In this document: piece after piece, positions 9,173 through 16,380 of the stretch
Position numbering within the stretch: position 1 is the stretch's first letter
Layout: the number at the start of each line of letters is the position of its first letter
Assembly: GCA_029779755.1 (NCBI GenBank)
Contig: JAKOZZ010000136.1
Span: 1-37,145 of the forward strand
Direction: 5' to 3'
DNA length: 37,145 bases
Source: Pseudomonadota bacterium
Lineage (GTDB): Bacteria > Pseudomonadota > Gammaproteobacteria > Burkholderiales > Burkholderiaceae_E
Notes under the pieces: generated by a model
The model's database searches: none
What the model saw: the letters and a program-made list of their open reading frames with translations, nothing else
What the model was told of the DNA's origin: nothing
Made by a program: the position numbers and the translations under genes

Positions 9173-9888
9173 TGCCTCCGTTGCGCGCGATTCCAAGCCC
9201 GGAGCGCTCGACTTCGATCAAGGCGCGCGAGTCGTGGCATATCCTGGGAATTATCTCAGAGTTCGTCGAAGCCACTGAGCGGCTGTCCGAGATCCGGCCG
9301 GCCGTGTCGGTGTTCGGCAGCGCCCGCATCCGGCCGGGCCACCGCTGGTACGAACTGACCGTCGAGCTCGGGCGCATGCTGTCCGACGCGGGCTTCGCCG
9401 TCATCTCGGGCGGCGGCCCCGGCATCATGGAAGCCGCCAACAAGGGCGCCTTCGAAGGCCCGTCGCCTTCGGTCGGGCTGAACATCCAGCTGCCGCACGA
9501 GCAGATGGGCAACCCGTACCAGAACATCGCGATCTCGTTCCGGCACTTCTTCGCCCGCAAGGTGGCGTTCGCCAAGTACGCGTCGGCGTTCATCGCGGTG
9601 CCCGGCGGGTTCGGCACGCTCGACGAGCTGGCCGAGGTGCTGACGCTGATCCAGACGAAGATGGGCCGTGCGATCCCGGTCATCCTGATCGACAGCGCGT
9701 TCTGGGGCGGCCTGCTCGACTGGATGCGCGACGCGCTGGTCGCCAACGGACTGATCTCGCCAGAAGACCTCGATTTGATCAAGGTCGTCGACGATCCGGC
9801 CGCCGCCGTCGAGGCGGTGTTCGACTTCTACCAGGCGCGCGGCTTCGCGCCGACCGCCAGCGAGCGCGAGCAGATGCTGTACCTGTAG
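9151..9888 (+). CDS. LOG-family Rossmann-fold protein (TIGR00730 type)
   Basis: This 245-residue protein shows the two signatures of the LOG/lysine-decarboxylase-like family: SGGGPGIMEAANKGA (nucleotide-binding, at about residues 90-104) and PGGFGTLDE (about 151-159). Members characterised elsewhere hydrolyse cytokinin riboside monophosphates or other nucleoside monophosphates, releasing ribose 5-phosphate; AMP nucleosidase-like activity is possible. The N-terminal RESWHILGIISEFVEATERL segment is part of the longer proteobacterial subgroup, so the start cannot lie far downstream of 9151. Its ATG overlaps the start codon of polA on the other strand. The physiological substrate is not known. 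Confidence 0.88.
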   Translation: MSETTKHVPPLRAIPSPERSTSIKARESWHILGIISEFVEATERLSEIRPAVSVFGSARIRPGHRWYELTVELGRMLSDAGFAVISGGGPGIMEAANKGAFEGPSPSVGLNIQLPHEQMGNPYQNIAISFRHFFARKVAFAKYASAFIAVPGGFGTLDELAEVLTLIQTKMGRAIPVILIDSAFWGGLLDWMRDALVANGLISPEDLDLIKVVDDPAAAVEAVFDFYQARGFAPTASEREQMLYL

Positions 9889-10007
9889 GGACGTCCGGCC
9901 GTCGAGGTCAGTGTCTGCTATCCTCGCGCGCACAGTCGCGGCGCGGTTCTCGCCTGTCTGGCACCCGCCGACCGATCCACGATCACCGTTCCCCGCCCCA
10001 CGTCCTC

Positions 10008-10970
10008 ATGGCTGTCTTCACGCCGGTTTCACGCGCCCAGCTCGAGCCCTGGCTCGACCGTTACGACTGCGGCCGCCTCCTCGCGCTGGAGGGCATTCCA
10101 TCGGGCATCGAGAACAGCAATTTCTTCGTCGACACCGAGCGCGGCCGCTACGTGCTGACGCTGTTCGAGCGTCTGGCCTTCGAGCAGCTGCCCTATTACC
10201 TGGGTCTGATGAAGCATCTCGCCGCGCGCGGCGTGCCCTGCCCCGACCCGATCGCCAATCGTGACGGCGCCACGCTGGGACGTCTGAACGACAAGCCCGC
10301 CGCACTGGTGACCCGCCTGTCGGGCCGCTCCGACATGCATCCCCAGGCCCCGCACTGCGCCGCGGTGGGCGGACTGCTGGCGCGCATGCACCTGGCGGCG
10401 GCCGACTACCCGGGGCGCCTGCCCAACCAGCGCGGTCTGCCGTGGTGGGTGGAAACGACCCCGCGCGTGCTGCCGTTCCTGCGCCCCGACGCCGCCGCGC
10501 TGCTGCGCGACGAGATCGCCGTGCAGCAGCGCTTCGCTGCACAGCCCGACCACGCCGCGCTGCCGGCCAGCGCCGTGCATGCCGACCTGTTCCGCGACAA
10601 CGTGCTCTTCGACGGCACGCGCCTGGGCGGCGTGATCGACTTCTATTTCGCCGGCCACGACACCTGGCTGTTCGACCTGGCCGTGACCTGCAACGACTGG
10701 TGCATCGACGACGCCACCGGCGCGTTCGTGCCCGAACGGCTCGACGCGATGCTGGGCGCCTATCTCGCCGTGCGGCCGCTCGCGCCCGCCGAGCGCCGTG
10801 CCTGGCCGCTGATGCTGCGCGCCGCCGCGCTGCGCTTCTGGCTGTCGCGCCTGTTCGACTATCACCTGCCGCGCCCCGCCGAGATGGTCACCCCCAAGGA
10901 TCCCGACCACTTCGAGCGCATCCTGCGCGCGCGGCGCAACGAACGGCACGTGCTGCCGGCCGCGGCATGA
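10008..10970 (+). CDS. thrB: Homoserine kinase (APH-fold type)
   Basis: The 320-residue enzyme phosphorylates L-homoserine with ATP in threonine biosynthesis. It belongs to the aminoglycoside-phosphotransferase fold, used for ThrB in Pseudomonas and Burkholderiales, not the GHMP-type ThrB of enteric bacteria. Evidence: the N-terminus MAVFTPVSRAQLEPWL, the segment GIPSGIENSNFFVDT, the catalytic loop HADLFRDN (191-198, base Asp193) and the metal-binding GGVIDFYFAG (Asp211). A 119-base gap separates it from the LOG-family gene; no clear ribosome-binding site or promoter was seen there. Its stop overlaps the start of the next gene in the pattern ATGA. Confidence 0.95.
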   Translation: MAVFTPVSRAQLEPWLDRYDCGRLLALEGIPSGIENSNFFVDTERGRYVLTLFERLAFEQLPYYLGLMKHLAARGVPCPDPIANRDGATLGRLNDKPAALVTRLSGRSDMHPQAPHCAAVGGLLARMHLAAADYPGRLPNQRGLPWWVETTPRVLPFLRPDAAALLRDEIAVQQRFAAQPDHAALPASAVHADLFRDNVLFDGTRLGGVIDFYFAGHDTWLFDLAVTCNDWCIDDATGAFVPERLDAMLGAYLAVRPLAPAERRAWPLMLRAAALRFWLSRLFDYHLPRPAEMVTPKDPDHFERILRARRNERHVLPAAA

Positions 10971-11896
10971 ACATCCGGCAGCTTCCCGCCGCCGCCGGAC
11001 GGCGCTGGGTGACCGAAGGGTTCAGGCTGCTGCGGCGCTTCCCGATCCCCATGCTGGCGCTCACCTTCCTGTATCTGCTGGTGCTGATGGTGACCACGCT
11101 GGTGCCGCTGGTGGGCCCGTTCGCACCGATGCTGGTCACACCGACGCTTGCCGTCGGCCTGATGCACGCCGTGCGCGCCGCCGACAACGGCCGCATGCCC
11201 ACGCCGCAGATGCTGTTCGCCGGCATCCGCGACCGCAACGCGCGCGCATGGCGCCCGCTGCTGCTGCTGGGCCTGGTCAACGTGATCTCGACGCTGCTGG
11301 CGCTGAGCTTCGCGTCGCTGGCCGACGACGGCACGCTGCTGAAGATCGCCACCGGCCAGAGCACGCCCGACGACCCGTCGCTGAAGGAATCGTCGCTGCT
11401 GCTGGCATCGCTGTCGTTCCTGCTGATCTACACGCCGGTGCAGATGGGCCTGTGGTACGCGCCGCTCTTCGTCGCGTGGCATGGTGTGGCCCCGCCCAAG
11501 GCGATGTTCTTCAGCTTCTTCGCGGTGATGCGCAACAAATGGGCGTTCGTGCAGTACGCGCTCGCCTGGTTCGTGGCGGCACTGATCGCCTCGCTGATCA
11601 TCCAGCTGCTGAAGGTGCTGTTCGGCGACGCGCCGCTGCTGATCTCGCTGGTGCTGTCGCCGATGTCGCTGATCGTCCTGACCGCGCTCTACTGCTCGTT
11701 CTGGCCGACGTACCGCGACGCGGTCGCCACCGGGCCGGAAGACGCACTCGAACCGCTGCCGCAGAACGAGGCGCCGCGCGATGGCCCGCACGATGGCCCG
11801 CAAGATGGCCAGCGGGACGTCCCCGGAGACGACCGGCCCGCCGATCCCGACCAGCGCGCGCCCGGAGACGGCGATCGCAGGCCGCCCGCCGGCTGA
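10967..11896 (+). CDS. BPSS1780-like integral membrane protein of unknown function
   Basis: The protein has 309 residues and about six hydrophobic helices (near 25-50, 50-66, 88-112, 140-158, 180-215 and 225-245). It resembles the uncharacterised membrane protein found beside thrB in Burkholderia and relatives (BPSS1780 family); the role is unknown. After the last helix come about 65 hydrophilic residues rich in Asp, Pro and Gly, including the repeat DGPH-DGPQ-DGQR, encoded by three 12-bp tandem units at 11779-11814. Its start overlaps the thrB stop (ATGA), so it is translationally coupled to thrB. The long in-frame extension upstream is a shadow of thrB. Confidence 0.8.
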   Translation: MNIRQLPAAAGRRWVTEGFRLLRRFPIPMLALTFLYLLVLMVTTLVPLVGPFAPMLVTPTLAVGLMHAVRAADNGRMPTPQMLFAGIRDRNARAWRPLLLLGLVNVISTLLALSFASLADDGTLLKIATGQSTPDDPSLKESSLLLASLSFLLIYTPVQMGLWYAPLFVAWHGVAPPKAMFFSFFAVMRNKWAFVQYALAWFVAALIASLIIQLLKVLFGDAPLLISLVLSPMSLIVLTALYCSFWPTYRDAVATGPEDALEPLPQNEAPRDGPHDGPQDGQRDVPGDDRPADPDQRAPGDGDRRPPAG

Positions 11897-11950
11897 CCCC
11901 GGACGACGCCTGACCGGCGCGAGATCCACCCGGCTCGGCGCTACCGGACC

Positions 11951-12025
11951 CGACGTGCCCCGGCTCGACATGCCCCGTCTCGACATGCCCCGTCTCGACG
12001 TTCCGCGGCTCGACGCTGCCAGGCG
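11951..12025 (+). repeat. 15-bp tandem repeat upstream of the CDF exporter gene
   Basis: Four clear copies and one decayed copy of a 15-bp unit: CGACGTGCCCCGGCT, CGACATGCCCCGTCT (twice, identical), CGACGTTCCGCGGCT, then CGACGCTGCCAGGCG. The repeat lies in the 242-base gap (11897-12138) between the membrane protein and the CDF gene. A smaller 9-bp repeat (CGCACAGAT twice, 12088-12105) follows in the same gap. All six frames through the repeat are open, but none carries a recognisable protein. Confidence 0.85.
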
Positions 12026-12138
12026 CGAAGCCGGCCGACCACCTTCCCTCCGGCCCGCCGCCGTCGGATGAAACGGATGGCGCAAACCGCACAGATCGCA
12101 CAGATCGCACCGAAGCCACGGATCGGACGGAGTGCGAC

Positions 12139-13269
12139 ATGAGTGTGCCCACCTCGGATCCGCGCGGACGCCCGGATGACCATGACCATGGTCATGGTCA
12201 TGTCGAAGGAAATCGCCCGGGACCGGGACGGGAACACGGAGGCGGACACGGGCACGGGCACGGACACGGGGACGGCGGGGTGAATACAGACACAGGTCCG
12301 CACGCGCACGAGCACGCGCACGAGCACGAGCACGCTCACACGCATGCTCATGCGCGGGCCCACCATCATCACGCGCCCGCGTCGTTCGACCGTGCGTTCG
12401 CGATCGGCATCGCACTGAACCTCGGGTTCGTTGCCATCGAGGCGCTGTACGGCTGGCGCGTGGATTCGCTGGCCCTGCTGGCCGACGCGGCGCACAACCT
12501 GAGCGACGTCGCCGGCCTGGTGCTGGCCTGGGCCGGCGCGGCCGCGGGACGGCTGCGGGCCGATGCGCGTCACACGTGGGGCTGGAAGCGCGCGTCGATC
12601 CTGGCGGCCTTCGTCAACGCGGTGATCCTGCTCGTGGCGATGGGCTCGCTCGGCTGGGAAGCGCTGCTGCGCCTGCGCGCCCCCGAACCCACCGAGGGCG
12701 GGACGGTGATGGCGGTCGCGGCCGTGGGCATCGTGGTGAACGCGGTCACCGCGCTGCTGTTCATGCGCGGCAGCCACGACCTGAACGTGCGCGGCGCCTT
12801 CCTGCACATGGTCGCCGACGCGCTGGTGTCGGCCGGCGTGGTGGTGGCGGGTGCGCTGACCCTGTGGGCCGGCTGGACCTGGATCGATCCGGTGGCCAGC
12901 CTGCTGATCGCGCTGGTGATCGTTGCGGGCACCTGGTCGCTGTTCCGCCAGTCGCTGCACCTGCTGTTCGACGGCGTGCCCGAGCACATCGATCTCGACG
13001 CGGTGCGCACCTGTCTGCTGGCCCTGCCCGGCGTCACCCGCGTGGACGACCTGCACGTGTGGGCGACCGGTACGTCCGACGCTGCGCTCAGCGCCCATCT
13101 CGTGATGCCTGCCGGTGGTGCCGACGACGCCTTCTTCGAGCACGCCGCAGCCGAACTGCGCACGCGCTTCGGCATCGGACACGTGACCCTGCAGCCGATG
13201 CGCGCGGGGTTCAGCGGGTCGTGCGCAACGCCGAAGCCCGATCGTGCGCAGGGACATGGGCGCGAATGA
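12139..13269 (+). CDS. CDF-family cation exporter with a very His-rich N-terminus
   Basis: This 376-residue, six-helix cation diffusion facilitator uses the proton gradient to export Zn(II), and perhaps Co or Cd, from the cytoplasm (CzcD/ZitB/ZnT-like). The transport-site residues are present: HNLSD (His119/Asp123) in helix 2 and HMVAD (His223/Asp227) in helix 5. A cytoplasmic C-terminal domain (about 285-360; LPGVTRVDDLHVW) is the usual ferredoxin-like dimer module. The first 78 residues hold 22 histidines, in HGHGHGHG and HAHEHAHEHEHAHTHAHA runs; this metal-binding tail is unusually long. The gene stands alone between two 15-bp tandem repeat blocks. The ATG at 12139 begins the first histidine-poor stretch; no strong ribosome-binding site was seen. 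Confidence 0.93.
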   Translation: MSVPTSDPRGRPDDHDHGHGHVEGNRPGPGREHGGGHGHGHGHGDGGVNTDTGPHAHEHAHEHEHAHTHAHARAHHHHAPASFDRAFAIGIALNLGFVAIEALYGWRVDSLALLADAAHNLSDVAGLVLAWAGAAAGRLRADARHTWGWKRASILAAFVNAVILLVAMGSLGWEALLRLRAPEPTEGGTVMAVAAVGIVVNAVTALLFMRGSHDLNVRGAFLHMVADALVSAGVVVAGALTLWAGWTWIDPVASLLIALVIVAGTWSLFRQSLHLLFDGVPEHIDLDAVRTCLLALPGVTRVDDLHVWATGTSDAALSAHLVMPAGGADDAFFEHAAAELRTRFGIGHVTLQPMRAGFSGSCATPKPDRAQGHGRE

Positions 13270-13273
13270 ACCG

Positions 13274-13363
13274 CTCTCAACTCTGCATCTCTCCACTCCG
13301 CATCTCTCCACTCCGCATCTTTCGACTCCGCATCTTTCGACTCCGAACCTGTCAACTCCGAAG
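13274..13363 (+). repeat. 15-bp tandem repeat (six copies) in the nitroreductase leader
   Basis: Six consecutive 15-bp units: CTCTCAACTCTGCAT, CTCTCCACTCCGCAT (two identical copies), CTTTCGACTCCGCAT, CTTTCGACTCCGAAC, CTGTCAACTCCGAAG. The block fills almost the whole gap between the CDF stop (13269) and the nitroreductase start (13373). The last unit ends in AAG, the beginning of the AAGGA ribosome-binding site at 13361-13365. It is AT-richer and more pyrimidine-biased than its surroundings. Confidence 0.9.
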
Positions 13364-13372
13364 GACGACGCA

Positions 13373-14191
13373 ATGACCGACCTCTCCGACCTGATGAAGC
13401 AGCGCTACGGCACCGCCCGGCACGGTATGCCGGTCGATGGCAACGCCGTGCTGGCCAGCCTGATGACGCACCGCTCGGTACGTGCCTACCTCGACACCCC
13501 CCTGCCCGAGGGCACGCTCGAACGACTGATGGCCGCGGCGCAGTCGGCGGCCAGCTCGTCGAACCTGCAGGCATGGAGCGTGATCGCGGTGCGCGACGCC
13601 GAGCGCAAGGCACGGCTGGCCGAATGGGCCGGCGGACAGGCTCACATCCGGCAGGCGCCGCTGTTCCTGGCATTCATCGCCGACCTGTCGCGTCTGAACC
13701 GGATCGCGCAGGCGCAGGGCGTCGCGCACGAAGCCAACGACTACCTCGAGATGTTCCTGGTGGCCGTCGTGGATGCGGCGCTGGCGGCGCAGAACGTCGC
13801 GGCCGCAGCGGAGTCCATGGGTCTGGGCACGGTCTACATCGGCGCGCTGCGCAACCAGCCCGAGAAGGTGGCGCAGGAGTTCGGACTGCCGCCCTATGCG
13901 TTCGGGGTGTTCGGCATGTGCATCGGTCATCCGGACCCGTCGAAGCCCGCGTCGATCAAGCCCCGGCTGGCACAGCCCGCGATCGTGCACCACGAGCGCT
14001 ACGACGTGGCCGCGCAGAGCGCTCCGATCGCCGAGTACGACGAGCTGTTCAAGGCCTTCCAGGTGTCGCAGTCGCTGCCCACCGCCGGCTGGAACGCCCC
14101 GACCGCCACCCGGGTGAAAGGCATCGAAGCGCTGATGGGCCGCCACACCTTGCGCGCGGCGCTCGCGCGGCTGGGGTTCCGGCTCGAGTGA
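13373..14191 (+). CDS. NfsA-like flavin nitroreductase
   Basis: The 272-residue protein matches the FMN-dependent, NADPH-preferring oxygen-insensitive nitroreductase (NfsA/Frp) subgroup. The phosphate-binding start HRSVRAYLDTPLPEGTLERLMAAA (pieces at 33-56), SAASSSNLQAWS and the helix SMGLGTVYIGALRN are typical, as is the Lys/Arg-containing C-terminal wrap. It would reduce quinones, nitro compounds or flavins using NAD(P)H. The ATG at 13373 is supported by AAGGA at 13361-13365, 7 bases upstream. An in-frame extension to 13244 would add 43 residues made of LSTPH repeats translated from the tandem repeat; I consider this noncoding. It ends 3 bases before the convergent EEP gene. Confidence 0.88.
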   Translation: MTDLSDLMKQRYGTARHGMPVDGNAVLASLMTHRSVRAYLDTPLPEGTLERLMAAAQSAASSSNLQAWSVIAVRDAERKARLAEWAGGQAHIRQAPLFLAFIADLSRLNRIAQAQGVAHEANDYLEMFLVAVVDAALAAQNVAAAAESMGLGTVYIGALRNQPEKVAQEFGLPPYAFGVFGMCIGHPDPSKPASIKPRLAQPAIVHHERYDVAAQSAPIAEYDELFKAFQVSQSLPTAGWNAPTATRVKGIEALMGRHTLRAALARLGFRLE

Positions 14192-14193
14192 GT

Positions 14194-15102
14194 TCAGCGG
14201 CCGGCCCGGCCCCGCGCGCCTGGCGCCCGCGGGTCGGCGAGTTCCAGCAGCACCGGCTGGTGGTCCGACGCACGCGTCTCGAGGTTCACCGCCACACGCC
14301 GCACGAAGGGCGCGAGCCCTTCGCTGACGAACACGAAATCGAACGCCGTCGGCGTCTTGCCGTAGCGCTTGTCGAACACGCGGAAGGTGGGCGCGTGCGG
14401 CACGTCGGGATGCGCGACGCGCCACGCGTCGACGAGGCGGCTGCCGCCCGGTCCGCCGTCGGACTGCAGCAGCGCGTACTCCGGATGCGCGAGGCCGGAG
14501 TTGAAGTCCCCGCACAGGATGGCCCGCGCGGTGTGCGGCTTGGGTCCGAACGGCGTGTCTTCGGGGGCGCCGCCGGCGCTGTCGGGCACCGGCTTCGGCG
14601 GATGCTCGGCCAGCGCACACGCCTCGCGGTGCAGCGCCAGCAGCGCCTGCGCCTGTGCGTGGCGCTGCCGGCCCGAGAAGTACTCGAGGTGCGTGGTCAT
14701 CACCCGCACCGGACCCTGCGTGGTGGCCAGCGTGGCCACGGTGCACAGGCGCGGCATCGAGGAGGCTGCGGGGTCGGCCGGCCACGGCAGCGGATGGTGC
14801 CGCACCTGCAGCACGGGCAGACGCGTGGCGATCAGGTTGCCGAACTGGCGGCGCGCGCCATCGGGCCCGAGTTCGTCGGTGGCCGCGCCGAACACCACGC
14901 TGAAGCCCGGCAGCAGCGACGCCAGGCGCGCCGGCTGATCGAAGCCCGCATCGCCGGCAAGCCCGGGGTAGCCCACGGCCACCTCCTGCAGGCACAGCAC
15001 GTCGAAGTCGGTCATCGCCCGCGCCGTATCGACGACGCGCGCGACGTCGACGCGGCCGTCGAGGCCGCAGAACCACTGCACGTTCCAGGTGACGAGCTTC
15101 AT
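14194..15102 (-). CDS. Endonuclease/exonuclease/phosphatase (EEP) superfamily hydrolase
   Basis: This 302-residue protein has the EEP (DNase I/ExoIII-like) fold: TWNVQW at residues 5-10 (metal-site Asn), LCLQEV (catalytic Glu), THLEYFS (His/Glu), CGDFNS (Asp/Asn), and SDHQPVLLEL at the end (Asp-His pair). The metal-dependent phosphodiesterase chemistry is therefore intact. The substrate may be DNA, a phospholipid or a phosphoinositide-like molecule; the family is too broad to say. The start overlaps the stop of the photolyase-like gene (ATGA), so the two are co-translated, and a DNA-repair link is suggestive but unproven. The protein is cytoplasmic by prediction; no signal peptide is visible. 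Confidence 0.87.
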   Translation of the reverse strand: MKLVTWNVQWFCGLDGRVDVARVVDTARAMTDFDVLCLQEVAVGYPGLAGDAGFDQPARLASLLPGFSVVFGAATDELGPDGARRQFGNLIATRLPVLQVRHHPLPWPADPAASSMPRLCTVATLATTQGPVRVMTTHLEYFSGRQRHAQAQALLALHREACALAEHPPKPVPDSAGGAPEDTPFGPKPHTARAILCGDFNSGLAHPEYALLQSDGGPGGSRLVDAWRVAHPDVPHAPTFRVFDKRYGKTPTAFDFVFVSEGLAPFVRRVAVNLETRASDHQPVLLELADPRAPGARGRAGR

Positions 15103-16358
15103 GCGGGTCCTCGCACGATCGACCACCACTTCGAGAAGGAATCGCAGCGGCGATCCACTTCGGGAAACAGCGCGGGTGCAGCGCGCACCCGCGCCCATTG
15201 TCTCAGCCACGGCGACAGGTGGGGGTCGTCGAGCGTCTGCACGCTGCGGGCGGTCGCCAGCGCGGTGGCGATCGCGTCGACCGTTCCGGCCCAGCGCACC
15301 GGGGCGAGCGCGGCCATGCGCGCACCGACGAACGACCACCGCCGTGCGCTCCACGGCCAGGCGCGGTGGAACTCGGACACACACACGCCCAGCACGCGCG
15401 TGCCGGCCGGCAGGTCGGACGGCACGTCGCCGAGCGCCCAGGGATGCACGAGCCAGGCGTCGCATCCGCGCACGTCGGCCGGATCGGGCGGCACGGCAGC
15501 GAGCCATGCCGGCGGGGCTTCGTACAACGCGGGCTCCTCGACACGTTCGGCGTTGCGATCGCAACACCGGGGATCGTGGCCGTCGCGGCCGTCATGGCCG
15601 TCGAGGCCATCGAACGTCGCGCGTGTCCGTGCGCGACGCTCCATCGCTTCATAGCCCGCGTCGAGCACGCTGCCCGGGCTGTGCCAGTCGGCGGGCGCGA
15701 AGCGCGCCACATTGTCGGCATTGAACAGGTACGGCTTGTGGCTCGCGGTGCCCGCCACCCACTGCCAGCTCAGGTGGTTGCTGGCCAGGTCGCCGTCGAG
15801 CAGGTGCGCGACCATCCAGTCGGCGCCCGTGCGCCAGTGCACCTTGCGCAGGTGCACCGTGTAGCTGGCCAGCCACATGCGGGCGTGGTTGTGCAGCGTT
15901 CCGGTCGTGAGGAGCGCGTGCACAGCGCGGTCGATCGCCGGCACGCCCGTGCGGCCGGCGGCGAGGTCGGGCGGCAGCGCGCATGCATAGGCCTCGTCGG
16001 GCAGCGGCCCCGGGTGCAGCGACGTGAAGATGCCGTCGGCGCGATGCGACCACACGTGCCGGAAGTACGCGCGCCAGCCGAGCTCGAACACGAACTTGTG
16101 CTGGTCGCCGATGGCGTGCCGCGCGCGCACGCCGGCCAGCACCTCGGGCAGCGACACGAGGCCATGGGTCAGGTACGGCGACAGCCCGGAGACGGCGCCG
16201 TGCAGGTGGTTGCGGGTGCGCGCGTAGCGGTCGGGGTCGATGGCGGCGATGCGGGCCAGGGCGGCCGCGCGGGTCGGGGCCGGCAACTCGACGCCAGAAT
16301 GAGCGCCCGGATGCATGCGCGCATCGACAACGGGGGATGGCGCCGGATCGCCGTGCAT
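15099..16358 (-). CDS. Photolyase/cryptochrome-type FAD protein with inverted domain order
   Basis: The 419-residue protein has the photolyase FAD-binding helical domain at its N-terminus (about 28-225): LSPYLTHG, KFVFELGWRAYFRHVW, TGTLHNHARMWLASY, and DGDLASNH...SWQWVAGTASHKPY. Ordinary photolyases carry an alpha/beta antenna domain before this part; here none precedes it. Instead, after a Gly/Asp/His linker (249-263), a C-terminal region (about 298-410; LVHPWAL, VSEFHRAWPWSARRWSFV, DDPHLSPWL) looks like a Rossmann-type domain. The Asn next to flavin N5 in CPD photolyases aligns with His195. Similar proteins are, from memory, common in Burkholderiales and annotated as photolyase-related. Activity (repair or light sensing) is undetermined. 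Start: ATG 16358 chosen; GTG 16388 and ATG 16316 are alternatives. Confidence 0.8.
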   Translation of the reverse strand: MHGDPAPSPVVDARMHPGAHSGVELPAPTRAAALARIAAIDPDRYARTRNHLHGAVSGLSPYLTHGLVSLPEVLAGVRARHAIGDQHKFVFELGWRAYFRHVWSHRADGIFTSLHPGPLPDEAYACALPPDLAAGRTGVPAIDRAVHALLTTGTLHNHARMWLASYTVHLRKVHWRTGADWMVAHLLDGDLASNHLSWQWVAGTASHKPYLFNADNVARFAPADWHSPGSVLDAGYEAMERRARTRATFDGLDGHDGRDGHDPRCCDRNAERVEEPALYEAPPAWLAAVPPDPADVRGCDAWLVHPWALGDVPSDLPAGTRVLGVCVSEFHRAWPWSARRWSFVGARMAALAPVRWAGTVDAIATALATARSVQTLDDPHLSPWLRQWARVRAAPALFPEVDRRCDSFSKWWSIVRGPA

Positions 16359-16380
16359 CGCCAACGGCCCGCGGTGCCGG

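Noticed and set aside
9153-9782. Extension of polA upstream of 9152.
   Set aside because: The 210 extra codons are antisense to the LOG-family gene, and the conserved PolI N-terminus begins right after 9152.
11941-13311. A 456-codon minus-strand frame opposite the CDF exporter that includes the tandem repeats.
   Set aside because: His/Gln/Arg-rich translation without domains; the plus-strand CDF protein has all transport motifs.
13274-13363. Possible CRISPR or CRISPR-like array.
   Set aside because: Units of 15 bp are directly adjacent with no spacers and there are no cas genes in the window.
13244-13372. N-terminal extension of the nitroreductase with LSTPH repeats.
   Set aside because: A good ribosome-binding site is placed for 13373, and known relatives begin there. 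Kept only as a possibility in the repeat finding.
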